Shown: in pieces, positions 16,217 to 24,220 of the stretch | How positions within the stretch are numbered: position 1 is the stretch's first letter | Layout of the letters: the number at the start of each line of letters is the position of its first letter | DNA from: Bog-473 sp963840245 | GTDB lineage: Bacteria; Actinomycetota; Acidimicrobiia; Acidimicrobiales; RAAP-2 | Reading direction: 5' to 3' | Length of the DNA: 44,171 nucleotides | Assembly: GCA_963840245.1 (NCBI GenBank) | Contig: CAWIYI010000039.1 | Coordinates: 1-44,171 of the forward strand | Made by a program: the position numbers and the translations under genes | The notes under the pieces: model-generated | Database searches by the model: none | What the model was told of the DNA's origin: nothing | What the model saw: only the letters and a program-made list of their open reading frames with translations

Positions 16217-17027
16217 CCGTCGGGGCGGGTGCGCCGGGCGTGGCCCGCTCGATCGCCGGCCAGCCGCTGGTTTGGGCGCGCCGCTCGTGCTCGGCCGCAT
16301 GCCCACCGCGGAGCCCGAAGAGCCGCTTGGCGAGGAGCAGGTAGATCACGACAGCGAGGTTGATGACGAGGGCGATGATCTTGAACACGCTCACGCCGTT
16401 GGTGAGCTCGTACACCTCGAAGGGCACGAGCGCGGTGGTGGCGACGAACGTCAGGTACTCGGCCCACCGCTTGTTGAACCACAGCCCGACCCCCTCGACC
16501 GCCTCCAGCGCGGCGAAGGCCAGGAGCACGAGTGCCAGGATCCGCAGGTGCGACGGCGAATACTGGAAGGCCCGGCCGAAGTAGCCGAGGACGCCCCGCG
16601 CCTGGGAGGCCCCCGGCGCACCACCGGCCAGGTCGTTCATGATGTTCTGGTAGTCGTGATGGAGCGCCTGGCTGTGCGCGGCGAAGGTGAACAGCGCGAC
16701 GGCCAGCCCGGCGAGGACGATGACGTGGATGGCCCGGTCGAGCGCGATGAGGCGCAGCACGTAGCGGTCGCGCAGGGCCGCCCCGCGCAGGGGGAGCGCG
16801 ATCTCGTCCTTCGGCTCGACCCGCTCGCGATCGGGGTGCTCGGGCGCCGCTCGACCCACCCAGGCGTCGCAGCGCAGGCAGCGGTGCCAGCGCACCGCTC
16901 CGTCCTGGCGCACCACCAGCGCATCGTCGGGAGTGATCGTGGCGGCGTCCGTCCCGACCAGGACGTGGCCCGACCAGGCACAGGTCAGGAGCTCGTAGCG
17001 GTTGGAGGGTCGACGGCGTCCCGGCAC
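16194..17027 (-). CDS. DUF2127-like membrane protein with Cys-containing N-terminal domain
   Basis: This 277-residue protein has two parts. Residues 1-75 are soluble and contain a Cys in LLTCAWSGH plus WHRCLRCDAW, a CxxC pair that could bind a metal. From about residue 85 there are four hydrophobic helices (IHVIVLAGLAVALF, ILALVLLAFAALEAVEGVGLWF, AEYLTFVATTALVPFEVYEL and IIALVINLAVVIYLLLAKRLF). The order and the W(F)NKRWAEYLT...FE.YEL.....KI.AL..N..V..YL pattern fit DUF2127. No function is established. Its stop lies 23 bases inside the convergent sulfatase gene. It follows the alpha/beta-hydrolase operon by 69 bases on the same strand. Confidence 0.8.
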   Translation of the reverse strand: MPGRRRPSNRYELLTCAWSGHVLVGTDAATITPDDALVVRQDGAVRWHRCLRCDAWVGRAAPEHPDRERVEPKDEIALPLRGAALRDRYVLRLIALDRAIHVIVLAGLAVALFTFAAHSQALHHDYQNIMNDLAGGAPGASQARGVLGYFGRAFQYSPSHLRILALVLLAFAALEAVEGVGLWFNKRWAEYLTFVATTALVPFEVYELTNGVSVFKIIALVINLAVVIYLLLAKRLFGLRGGHAAEHERRAQTSGWPAIERATPGAPAPTVRPAPAP

Positions 17028-17096
17028 GGCGCCAGGCTAAGCGAGGGGCCAGGGAATTCTCTGTGGAGACGTTCCCGCCGACCGCACCTCCGCGCG

Positions 17097-17993
17097 TCAG
17101 ACGAGGCCGGGCAGCACCGCGTCGAGGAAGCGCTGCGGTGCCTCGACCATGGGGTAGTGGCCCACCCCGTCGAGCCTGACGGCCGTGGCGTCCGGCCGGG
17201 CCGCCAGCAGCGTGTCCACCATGGAGGGGACGGCGATCGGGTCGTCGACCCCCCAGACGATGTGGAGCGGAGAGGGGTCGCGCTCGATGGCCCCGGTGAA
17301 GCGCCGCTCGTTGGCCCGCCGCTCCTCGATGTAGCGGATCAGCCTGGGCAGCATGAGATGGCCGTCGCCGTGGACCACCTGGGCCGCCGCGGCCGGCACC
17401 GGGTCCTCGGGCCAGCCGGGCGGGACGGGCGGCGTCTGCGCGCTGAAGGTCTCGCGCAGGCTCCGCGTGATGGAGTCGGCGTCGATCGGGATTCCCGGGG
17501 GGAGGATCTCGTCGGGCAGTCCGAGCAGGAGCTGCTGGCCGTTGGTCAGGTGGGCCTGCTCGATGTAGATGCTCCCGTTGGTGACGACGCGCCGCGTCAC
17601 GTCGACCGCCCAGGAGCCCTCGGCACGCCGGGCGAGCAGTTCTCCGCCGACGGTGTCGCCCATGTCGTGGGTCAGCAGCGCGAGGCGTTCGATCCCGAGC
17701 GCGGCCACGAAGGCGGCGGCGACGTCGGCCTGCAGAGCCATTGAGTAGGCCCGATCGGGCTTGGACGACAACCCGTACCCGACCATGTCGAGCAGGAGGA
17801 CGCGCCGTCCCGCCCGTAGCCCGTCGAGGACGGCGGCGTAGTCGAACGACGACGTCGGGAAGCCGTGCAGGACGAGGAGGGGCGCGTGGCGCTCGGGACC
17901 GATGGACGGCGCGTCGATGGTGAAGACGCGCTCGCCGCAGAGCGCGCGGTGCGTGCCGATGCCCTCCCAGCCGGTGCCCGTCGTGATCGTCAT
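17097..17993 (-). CDS. Alpha/beta hydrolase with Asp nucleophile (MEST/dehalogenase-like)
   Basis: The 298-residue alpha/beta hydrolase has the oxyanion motif HGFP (43-46) and a nucleophile elbow THDMGDTVGGELL in which the nucleophile is Asp110 rather than Ser. The catalytic acid is probably Asp250 or Asp251 in WGVDDPI and the base His279 in GVGHYP. An Asp nucleophile is the signature of haloalkane dehalogenases, epoxide hydrolases and the MEST/PEG1-like group; the HDMGD...ELL wording is closest to the last. The ATG at 17993 overlaps the preceding F420-type oxidoreductase stop by 4 bases (ATGA). It is the last tight member of an SDR, oxidoreductase, hydrolase operon. The substrate is unknown. 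Confidence 0.88.
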   Translation of the reverse strand: MTITTGTGWEGIGTHRALCGERVFTIDAPSIGPERHAPLLVLHGFPTSSFDYAAVLDGLRAGRRVLLLDMVGYGLSSKPDRAYSMALQADVAAAFVAALGIERLALLTHDMGDTVGGELLARRAEGSWAVDVTRRVVTNGSIYIEQAHLTNGQQLLLGLPDEILPPGIPIDADSITRSLRETFSAQTPPVPPGWPEDPVPAAAAQVVHGDGHLMLPRLIRYIEERRANERRFTGAIERDPSPLHIVWGVDDPIAVPSMVDTLLAARPDATAVRLDGVGHYPMVEAPQRFLDAVLPGLV

Positions 17994-18937
17994 GTGCCGG
18001 CCAGCTTGCCGACGACGGGCGCCAGCGTCTCCCAGGCGTCGGACTCGATCGACCAGTAGGAGATCCCGTACTCGGCCCGGCGCCACTCGAGCTCCTCGGC
18101 CATCTCGTCGAGCGTTCCCGCCAGCGCCAGCGGGACATGCAGCGCGTCGGCCGGGTCGATGCCGAAGGCCGGCGCCATCTGGCGGGCGAGTCCCTCGGCG
18201 TCGTCGGTCACCATGACGAAGCCGATCAGAGAGTTGAGCTCGAGCTCGTCGAAGCGGCCGCCGGCCGCCTCCTTCACCCAGCCGACTTTCGTGCGGGTCC
18301 GTTCCGGCGTGGCGTCGGCCGCCGTCTCGGCCCCCCCGGTCCCGTCGCGCAGGTTGACGTTGATGCTCACGATGTCCGCGTGCCGGGCGGCGAAGGACAG
18401 GACCCGCTTGCCCCCGCCGCCGATGATCAGCGGGGGACCGGGCTGTTGCACCGGTCGTGGGGTGAGGGTGTGCCCCAGCACCTCGTAGTGCTCACCGTGG
18501 AAGTTGAAGGGCCCGTCGGTGCGCAAGAGCCCCTGGACGACCTTCACCGCTTCCTCGAAGCGCGCCACGCGCACCGCCGGGTGGTCGTAGGCCAGCCCGG
18601 CCTCGTCGTAGTCGGTGCGCATCCAGCCGGCGCCGAGGCTCACTTCGAATCGGCCGCCGCTCAGCACGTCGAGGGTGGCCGCCTCCTTGGCCAGCACGAA
18701 GGGATGGCGGTAGTCGTTGCCGAAGACCAGTGAGCCCATGCGAAGCGTCGTCGTCGCGGCCGCCACCGCCGCCAGTGCGGGCACGGGGGCGAGCTGGTCG
18801 CCGAAGTGGTCGGGCATGAGCAGGGCGCTGTAACCGAGGTCCTCCGCCTTGCGGGCCTGCTCGGCCCAGGAGCGGGCGGAACCGTCGGGCGCCTTGCTCA
18901 GCTGCGCGGCAAAACGGAACTTTCGGTCGTGTGCCAT
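17990..18937 (-). CDS. F420-dependent LLM-class oxidoreductase
   Basis: This 315-residue luciferase-like protein begins RKFRFAAQLSKAPD and shows ARKAEDLGYSALLMPDHFG, NDYRHPFVLAKEAATLDVLSG and EVSLGAGWMRTDYDEAGL. Then come HYEVLGHTLTPRPVQQPGPP and LIIGGGGKRVLSFAARHADIV. The pattern resembles the MSMEG_2516-type group of probable F420-dependent enzymes; this is from memory of its motifs. The ATG at 18937 is preferred because it directly precedes the conserved start. The 8-base repeats around it contain other potential frames but no better start. It lies 62 bases downstream of an SDR gene and overlaps the alpha/beta hydrolase by 4 bases. Confidence 0.9.
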   Translation of the reverse strand: MAHDRKFRFAAQLSKAPDGSARSWAEQARKAEDLGYSALLMPDHFGDQLAPVPALAAVAAATTTLRMGSLVFGNDYRHPFVLAKEAATLDVLSGGRFEVSLGAGWMRTDYDEAGLAYDHPAVRVARFEEAVKVVQGLLRTDGPFNFHGEHYEVLGHTLTPRPVQQPGPPLIIGGGGKRVLSFAARHADIVSINVNLRDGTGGAETAADATPERTRTKVGWVKEAAGGRFDELELNSLIGFVMVTDDAEGLARQMAPAFGIDPADALHVPLALAGTLDEMAEELEWRRAEYGISYWSIESDAWETLAPVVGKLAGT

Positions 18938-18956
18938 GGTGCCATCGTGCCATCGT
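18933..18956. repeat. Three tandem 8-bp repeats across the oxidoreductase start
   Basis: gccatggt, gccatcgt and gccatcgt run head to tail. The first copy holds the start codon (cat, 18935-18937) of the minus-strand gene. The later copies would sit in its ribosome-binding region, so copy number could affect translation. Confidence 0.65.
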
Positions 18957-18999
18957 GGCGCCGCCACAGGCGAGCGATGCACCGTCGGGCTGGTGAGGC

Positions 19000-19911
19000 C
19001 TACAAGAAGCTGAAGGCGGGCACCCCGGAGCTGATGCCCTCGAAGAGCTGGCCCTTGGCGGCGACCAGCTGCTCGGGCGACCACGCCGCGTCCCGCGTGA
19101 GCTGGCCCACCGCAGTGAACGCGCGCATGGCGTAGATGTTGCCCCCGAACACGACGAGGATCTGCCCGGTGATGTCGGCCGAGGCCGGTGCGGCCAGGAA
19201 CGCCACCACGTTGGCGATGTTCCCGGGGTCCCAGGCGTCGAAGCCGTCTTCCCCGGCGCTCATACCGTCGCCGCCGAACAAGGTCTCGGTCATCCGGGTG
19301 CGGGCCCGGGGCGCGATGGCGTTCGAGGTGACGCCGTAGCGGCCGAGCTCGCGCGCCTCGACCCACGTGAGCGCGGCGATGCCGGCCTTGGCGGCCGCGT
19401 AGTTGGCCTGTCCGGCGCTGCCGAAGAGCCCGGACTCCGACGTGGTGTTGATGATGCGGCCCGTGACGTCCTCGCCCGCCTTGGCCCGGTTCCGCCAGTA
19501 GACCGCGGCATGGTGGGTGGCCGCGAAGTGCCCTTTGAGGTGGACCCGGATCACGTCGTCCCAATCCGACTCGTCCATGTTGAAGGACATCTTGTCCCGG
19601 AGGATCCCGGCGTTGTTCACGAGGATGTCCAGCGAGCCGAACGTCTCGATCGCCTGCTCCACGACGCTCTTGCCGCCGGCCCACGAGCTGATGTCGTCGC
19701 CGTTGACCGCGGCCTCGCCGCCCTTCTCCTTGATCAGCGCCACGACCTCATCGGCGGCGTGCGCGTCCTGCGCGCTCTCGCCGTGCAGCCCGGCACCGAC
19801 GTCGTTCACGATGACCCGAGCGCCCTCGCCGGCGAGCACCAGCGCTTCTTCGCGCCCGATGCCTCGTCCGGCGCCGGTGACGACCGCCACCTTTCCGTCG
19901 AGCAGTCCCAT
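19000..19911 (-). CDS. SDR of the (3R)-hydroxyacyl-CoA dehydrogenase (MFE-like) type
   Basis: The 303-residue SDR starts MGLLDGKVAVVTGAGRGIG with the TGxxxGxG dinucleotide loop. It continues with VIVNDVGAGLHGES, LDILVNNAGILRDKMSFNMDE, the active-site Ser in INTTSESGLFG and the YAAAK catalytic pair. The NDVGAG and GILRD.SF.....DWD wording is typical of the dehydrogenase domain of peroxisomal-type multifunctional enzymes and related bacterial SDRs. The C-terminal extension (about 50 residues after GGNIYAMRAF) fits that group. It is the first gene of the minus-strand operon with an F420-type oxidoreductase and an alpha/beta hydrolase, consistent with a side-chain or lipid catabolic role. Confidence 0.9.
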   Translation of the reverse strand: MGLLDGKVAVVTGAGRGIGREEALVLAGEGARVIVNDVGAGLHGESAQDAHAADEVVALIKEKGGEAAVNGDDISSWAGGKSVVEQAIETFGSLDILVNNAGILRDKMSFNMDESDWDDVIRVHLKGHFAATHHAAVYWRNRAKAGEDVTGRIINTTSESGLFGSAGQANYAAAKAGIAALTWVEARELGRYGVTSNAIAPRARTRMTETLFGGDGMSAGEDGFDAWDPGNIANVVAFLAAPASADITGQILVVFGGNIYAMRAFTAVGQLTRDAAWSPEQLVAAKGQLFEGISSGVPAFSFL

Positions 19912-20024
19912 GGTGAAGCCTCCCTGTGTCGGTCAACGCGCCGGGTCGGCCGTCCCTGGGCGGGAGGGCCGTGGGCGGGGTCGAAACCGCCGCGACGCGC
20001 CAGCAGTGTGGCCGCTGGCCTCGT

Positions 20025-21068
20025 TCAGGGGCAAAACCGGGACAGCGCCTCGGCGGTGACCAGGTTGATCAGATCGGCCGTCTGGCCGTGCGCCCGAGCC
20101 CGACCGAAGCGGGCGGTCAGGCTCACCACCTCCATGCCCGGCGGAGGCGCAGCGAGCAGCGACGCGTCGGCGCCGCCGGCGATGCACAGCACCGGCACGG
20201 GCGGCGCCGGGGCCCGGCTGGTCCGGGCCAGCTCGAGGACACCGCCCGGCACCTTCCCGTGGAAGGACGGTGGGTCGAGGTGGCCCTCGCCCGTGACCAC
20301 CAGGTCCGCCCGTCGGAGGCGTCCGGCCAAGCCGACCAGCCCGGCCACGAAGTCGAACCCGGGCTCTGTGTGGGCCCCCAGCGCGACCAAGCCACCCGCC
20401 AGCCCGCCGGCGGCGCCGCCGCCCGGGACATCGCTGACATCGATGCCGGTCTCCTTTCGGTAGCGGGCCGCCGTGGCGACCAGGCGCCGCCCGAGCACCG
20501 CGACCTGCGCCGGCGTGGCGCCCTTCTGCGGCCCGAAGACGGCGGCGGCGTCGGTGAACCGCGTCGTCACGTCGCAGGCCACCACGAGGTCGACGCCTCC
20601 CAACGAGGCCGGCGGGCCCACGGCCTCGTACGCGCCCAGGCCCCCGTCGGTCGTCGCCGAACCGCCGCAACCGATCACGATGCGCCGGGCCCCCGCATCG
20701 CGGGCGGCGAGCAGGAGCTGGCCGACGCCGGTCGTGCCGGCACGCACCGCGTCGTCGCCCTGCGGGCGGGGCAGGAGCGCACGCCCCGCCGCCCGTGACA
20801 TCTCGACGACGGCGGTCAGGAGCCCGTCGTCGCCCGCCGGTCCCAGCATGCGCCACTCGGCCTCGACCGGGGCGCCCAGCGGGCCCGCCACAACGGTGGT
20901 GTGCGGGGTGCCGCCGAGCGCGTCCAGCAGGCCCTCCCCGCCGTCGGACATGGGCACTTCGTCGGCCGTCCAGCCGGCCGCCCGCGCCGCTCCGGCCGCA
21001 GCTGCGGCCACCGCGGCGGCCGGCAACGTCCCGCGGAATTTGTCCGGAGCGGCGACGAGGTGGGGCAC
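20025..21068 (-). CDS. Glycerate 2-kinase (GlxK/GarK family)
   Basis: The 347-residue protein belongs to glycerate kinase type I. It opens VPHLVAAPDKFRGTLPAAA, the signature start, followed by MSDGGEGLLDALGG and GCGGSATTDGGLGAYEAVG. Later come PGGGAAGGLAGGLVALGA and ADLVVTGEGHLDPPSFHGKVP. The family phosphorylates D-glycerate with ATP, feeding 2-phosphoglycerate to glycolysis. The GTG at 21068 is placed at the conserved N-terminus; no clear ribosome site is seen before it, so it may be leaderless. tRNA-Leu lies 51 bases upstream on the same strand. Confidence 0.92.
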   Translation of the reverse strand: MPHLVAAPDKFRGTLPAAAVAAAAAGAARAAGWTADEVPMSDGGEGLLDALGGTPHTTVVAGPLGAPVEAEWRMLGPAGDDGLLTAVVEMSRAAGRALLPRPQGDDAVRAGTTGVGQLLLAARDAGARRIVIGCGGSATTDGGLGAYEAVGPPASLGGVDLVVACDVTTRFTDAAAVFGPQKGATPAQVAVLGRRLVATAARYRKETGIDVSDVPGGGAAGGLAGGLVALGAHTEPGFDFVAGLVGLAGRLRRADLVVTGEGHLDPPSFHGKVPGGVLELARTSRAPAPPVPVLCIAGGADASLLAAPPPGMEVVSLTARFGRARAHGQTADLINLVTAEALSRFCP

Positions 21069-21119
21069 GCGGATGAAGCTACCGGGTGGGCTCCCAGGGA
21101 AGCGGGGTGCGGGCGAGAG

Positions 21120-21206
<87 letters not shown>

Positions 21207-21285
21207 GGACCCCGTCGTGCGGGTGAACAGGGAGTGTACGGCGGTGTGCCGACGGGTGCCCCCTCCGCCCACTAGCCTCGTGGCC

Positions 21286-21903
21286 ATGGCAAATGCATCC
21301 GACGCCCCCCGAATCACGGCCGCAGGGGCCGAAATGGAGTCCGCCGGGCGGGTCTTCCAAGAGCTGCTCAAGGAGCGCATCGTCTTCATCGGGAGCGCGA
21401 TCGACCAGGTGACGGCCAACCTGGTCTGCGCCCAGCTCGTGCTCCTGGAGGCCGAGAACCCCGAGAGGGACATCTCCCTCTACATCAACTCGCCGGGTGG
21501 CTCCGTCACCGACGGCCTGGCCATCTACGACACCATGCAGTACGTCCAGCCGGACGTCTCGACCATCTGCGTCGGGTTGGCGGCCAGCATGGGGCAATTC
21601 CTGCTCTGTGCGGGTGCCCCGGGCAAGCGCTACGCCCTGCCCCACTCGCGGATCCTGATGCACCAGCCCTCGGGGGCCATGCAGGGGCAGGCCGCCGACA
21701 TCGCCATCCAGGCCGAGCAGATCATCTACCTCAAGCGGATGATGGCCGAGCGCATCGCCTTCCACACCGGGCAGACGCTCGAGCGCATCGAGACCGACTC
21801 GGACCGCGACCGCTGGTTCACGGCGGACGAGGCCTGCGAGTACGGCTTCATCGACAAGGTGATCGACCGCTCGACGGCCACGGCGGCGGCAGGGAACAAA
21901 TAG
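21286..21903 (+). CDS. clpP: ATP-dependent Clp protease proteolytic subunit
   Basis: ClpP forms the tetradecameric serine protease chamber fed by ClpX/ClpC ATPases. The 205-residue protein has the catalytic triad at Ser101 (GLAASMGQF), His126 (ILMHQPSG) and Asp175 (DRDRWF). The 25- and 49-residue spacings match the E. coli enzyme. ERIVFIGSAID and YINSPGGSVTDGLAIYDTMQ are further family marks. The ATG at 21286 leaves a short N-terminal stretch that is probably processed. No clpX, tig or second clpP is adjacent. Instead its stop is 2 bases before the GTG of the polysaccharide ABC permease, so it heads the exporter gene run. Confidence 0.96.
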   Translation: MANASDAPRITAAGAEMESAGRVFQELLKERIVFIGSAIDQVTANLVCAQLVLLEAENPERDISLYINSPGGSVTDGLAIYDTMQYVQPDVSTICVGLAASMGQFLLCAGAPGKRYALPHSRILMHQPSGAMQGQAADIAIQAEQIIYLKRMMAERIAFHTGQTLERIETDSDRDRWFTADEACEYGFIDKVIDRSTATAAAGNK

Positions 21904-21905
21904 AC

Positions 21906-22919
21906 GTGGCTTTGGACGTCCCGGCCGCATCGTCGGGCGCAGATCCGAAAGTGGACAAGGCTGTCGAGCGCAGGGTGGCGGACCGTTCGCCCATGGCGGC
22001 CGAGGCGGCAGGCGCCGGCACACGCGACGCCCGTCGTGGCTCGGTCACGCGCATCGTCACCCCGACGATCAGCGTCCGCAAGCGCCTGCGCGAGATCTGG
22101 CTCTCGCGCGAGCTGCTGATCTACCTGGTCCGCACCGAGATCAAGGTCAAGTACAAGAACTCGGCCCTCGGGCTGGTGTGGTCCATGATCGCGCCGGCCA
22201 TGACGCTGGCCATCTACTTCTTCGTCTTCTCCATCCTCCTGGACAACAGGATGCCGAATTTCGTCATCTACCTCTTCGCCGGCCTGCTGCTGTGGAACCT
22301 GTTCTCCCTGGGTGTCCTGACCGGCACGGGCGTCGTGGTGAACAACGCGGGCATCGTGAAGAAGGTCTCGTTCCCCCGGGAGATCCTGGCCCTGGCCGCG
22401 GTCGGCTCGGCCTGCGTCTTCTTCTTCTTCCAGTCGATCGTCATGGTGATCTTCATGGTGATCTTGCGGGCGCCCCCCGACGTGGCGTACTTCCCGCTGC
22501 TCATCGTGGCCCTGATCGCCGGGGTGATCCTGGCCTCGGCGCTGGCCGTGCTGCTGTCCTCCATCAACGTGTACCTGCGGGACACGCAGCACCTCATTGA
22601 GGTTGTCCTCACGGCCTGGTTCTGGGCCTGCCCGATCGTGTACCCGTACCAGACCGTGGAGGCCAAGCTGGGGCCGCACGGGCTCACGTGGATCTACCTG
22701 CTCAACCCGGTCACGCCGCTCGTCCTGGTCTTCCAACGCTGCCTGTACAACAAGCCGAGTGCGTTCATCAGTGGCGTCTACACCCCGATACTGCCCCAGC
22801 ACGGGTACCTGTGGTACGCCATCCTCACCTTCGCCGTACTCGTCCTCGGGCTGATCCTGTTCCTCGTCGCCCTGGCCACGTTCGGCCGGCTCGAGGGCAA
22901 TTTCGCCGAGGAGCTCTGA
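21906..22919 (+). CDS. ABC-2 type polysaccharide export permease (Wzm-like)
   Basis: The 337-residue protein has a cytoplasmic N-terminus of about 60 residues and six hydrophobic helices. The amphipathic entry helix reads LREIWLSRELLIYLVRTEIKVKYKNSALGLVWSM in two parts, the signature of Wzm/TagG permeases. Later motifs are NNAGIVKKVSFPREIL and INVYLRDTQHLIEV, the cytoplasmic coupling regions, and WFWACPIVYPYQTV. With the adjacent ATPase it should export an undecaprenol- or lipid-linked glycan across the membrane. The GTG at 21906 lies 2 bases after the clpP stop. The unusual 50-residue Ala/Arg-rich leader may mean the true start is the ATG near 21993. Confidence 0.92.
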   Translation: MALDVPAASSGADPKVDKAVERRVADRSPMAAEAAGAGTRDARRGSVTRIVTPTISVRKRLREIWLSRELLIYLVRTEIKVKYKNSALGLVWSMIAPAMTLAIYFFVFSILLDNRMPNFVIYLFAGLLLWNLFSLGVLTGTGVVVNNAGIVKKVSFPREILALAAVGSACVFFFFQSIVMVIFMVILRAPPDVAYFPLLIVALIAGVILASALAVLLSSINVYLRDTQHLIEVVLTAWFWACPIVYPYQTVEAKLGPHGLTWIYLLNPVTPLVLVFQRCLYNKPSAFISGVYTPILPQHGYLWYAILTFAVLVLGLILFLVALATFGRLEGNFAEEL

Positions 22920-22923
22920 TCGC

Positions 22924-24207
22924 GTGAGCGACTTCGCCGTCGACGTGCGCAACATCTCCAAGCGCTTCCGCCTGGCCCACGGCCAGTACAACTCCTTGAA
23001 GGAGCGGCTGATCCACGGCGGGAAGCGCCAGAACGTCGAGGACTTCTGGGCCCTCGACGAGGTCTCGCTCACCGTCCAGCAGGGCGAGACCCTCGGCATT
23101 CTCGGCCGCAACGGCTCGGGCAAGTCGACCCTGCTCAAGTGCATCTGCGGCGTGCTCCAACCCACCAAGGGCGAGGTGGCGGTGCGGGGCAAGCTCGCCG
23201 GTCTCCTGGAGCTGGGGGCGGGCTTCCAGCAGGACCTCACCGGCCGGGAGAACATCTACCTGAACGGCTCGCTGCTGGGCATGTCCAAGCGTGAGGTGGA
23301 CCGTGCCTTCGACGCCATCGTCGATTTCTCCGAATTGGAGGACTTCATCGACGGGCCGGTGAAGTTCTACTCCTCGGGCATGGCGGTACGGCTCGGCTTC
23401 GCCGTCGCCGTGAACGTGGACCCCGATGTCCTGGTGGTCGACGAGGTGCTGGCCGTCGGTGACGAGCGCTTCCAGCGCAAGTGCCTCGACCGGGTGAACC
23501 AGTTCCAGCGCGAGGGCCGCACCATTCTGCTGGTCACGCACGCGGCCGACACCGTGCGGTCCATCTGCGACCGGGGGATCGTGCTCAGCCACGGTCACAA
23601 GGTGGCCGAGGGCGAGCCCGGCGAGGTGACCCGCATCTTCCGGGAGCGCCTGATGGCCGAGGGCGCCGGCATGTCGATCGTCGACCCGACCCTCGTCGCC
23701 GTCCCGGCGACGCCGGACTCCCTCAGCAGGGGGGCGCTGGCCGACGCCGAGCGGCCCGTCCGGTTCCGCTCCGTCCATCGGGTGTTCTCGGGGGACAACA
23801 CCGTTCCGTACATGCGCTGCGGCGACGACCTGATCATCAGGGTGGAATTCGAGGCCCTGCGCGCGATGGACGATGTGGTGTTCTCACTGGAGATCCGCGA
23901 CACCGACGGCAACAGCATCATGCGCACCGACACCTCCATCATCGGAACGCAGATCGCCGCCCCGGAGGGTACGAACGTCATGCACTTCGGCATCGTCCGG
24001 ATGCCCCTGCTCGACGGCTCGTTCACCTTCGCCCTGGGAATCCAGAGCCGGAGCGGCATCCTCTACGACTGGCAGGAGCACGCCGGGTCGTTCGAAGTGA
24101 TGAACCCCGGGAAGATGACGGGGACGCTTCATATGGACGTCCACGCGGCGCTCATCTCGAGCGAGAGCGACCTCGATTCGCCGGCTGCGATGGCGCAGCC
24201 AATCTGA
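22924..24207 (+). CDS. Polysaccharide ABC exporter ATPase with C-terminal glycan-binding domain (Wzt-like)
   Basis: This 427-residue protein has an N-terminal ABC ATPase: Walker A GRNGSGKST (61-69), signature YSSGM (149-153), Walker B VLVVDE (169-174) and H-loop His206. From about residue 255 a beta-rich domain follows (VRFRSVHRVFSGDN, LIIRVEFEAL, FSLEIRDTDGNSIMRTDT and FTFALGIQSRSGILYDWQ), matching the Wzt C-terminal carbohydrate-binding domain. In O-antigen systems this domain recognises the modified end of the finished glycan before export. The GTG at 22924 is 4 bases after the permease stop. The gene is followed 13 bases later by the methyltransferase-like gene, so a terminal methyl group could be the recognised cap; that is inference. 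Confidence 0.94.
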   Translation: MSDFAVDVRNISKRFRLAHGQYNSLKERLIHGGKRQNVEDFWALDEVSLTVQQGETLGILGRNGSGKSTLLKCICGVLQPTKGEVAVRGKLAGLLELGAGFQQDLTGRENIYLNGSLLGMSKREVDRAFDAIVDFSELEDFIDGPVKFYSSGMAVRLGFAVAVNVDPDVLVVDEVLAVGDERFQRKCLDRVNQFQREGRTILLVTHAADTVRSICDRGIVLSHGHKVAEGEPGEVTRIFRERLMAEGAGMSIVDPTLVAVPATPDSLSRGALADAERPVRFRSVHRVFSGDNTVPYMRCGDDLIIRVEFEALRAMDDVVFSLEIRDTDGNSIMRTDTSIIGTQIAAPEGTNVMHFGIVRMPLLDGSFTFALGIQSRSGILYDWQEHAGSFEVMNPGKMTGTLHMDVHAALISSESDLDSPAAMAQPI

Positions 24208-24220
24208 ACAGGCCGGCGGA

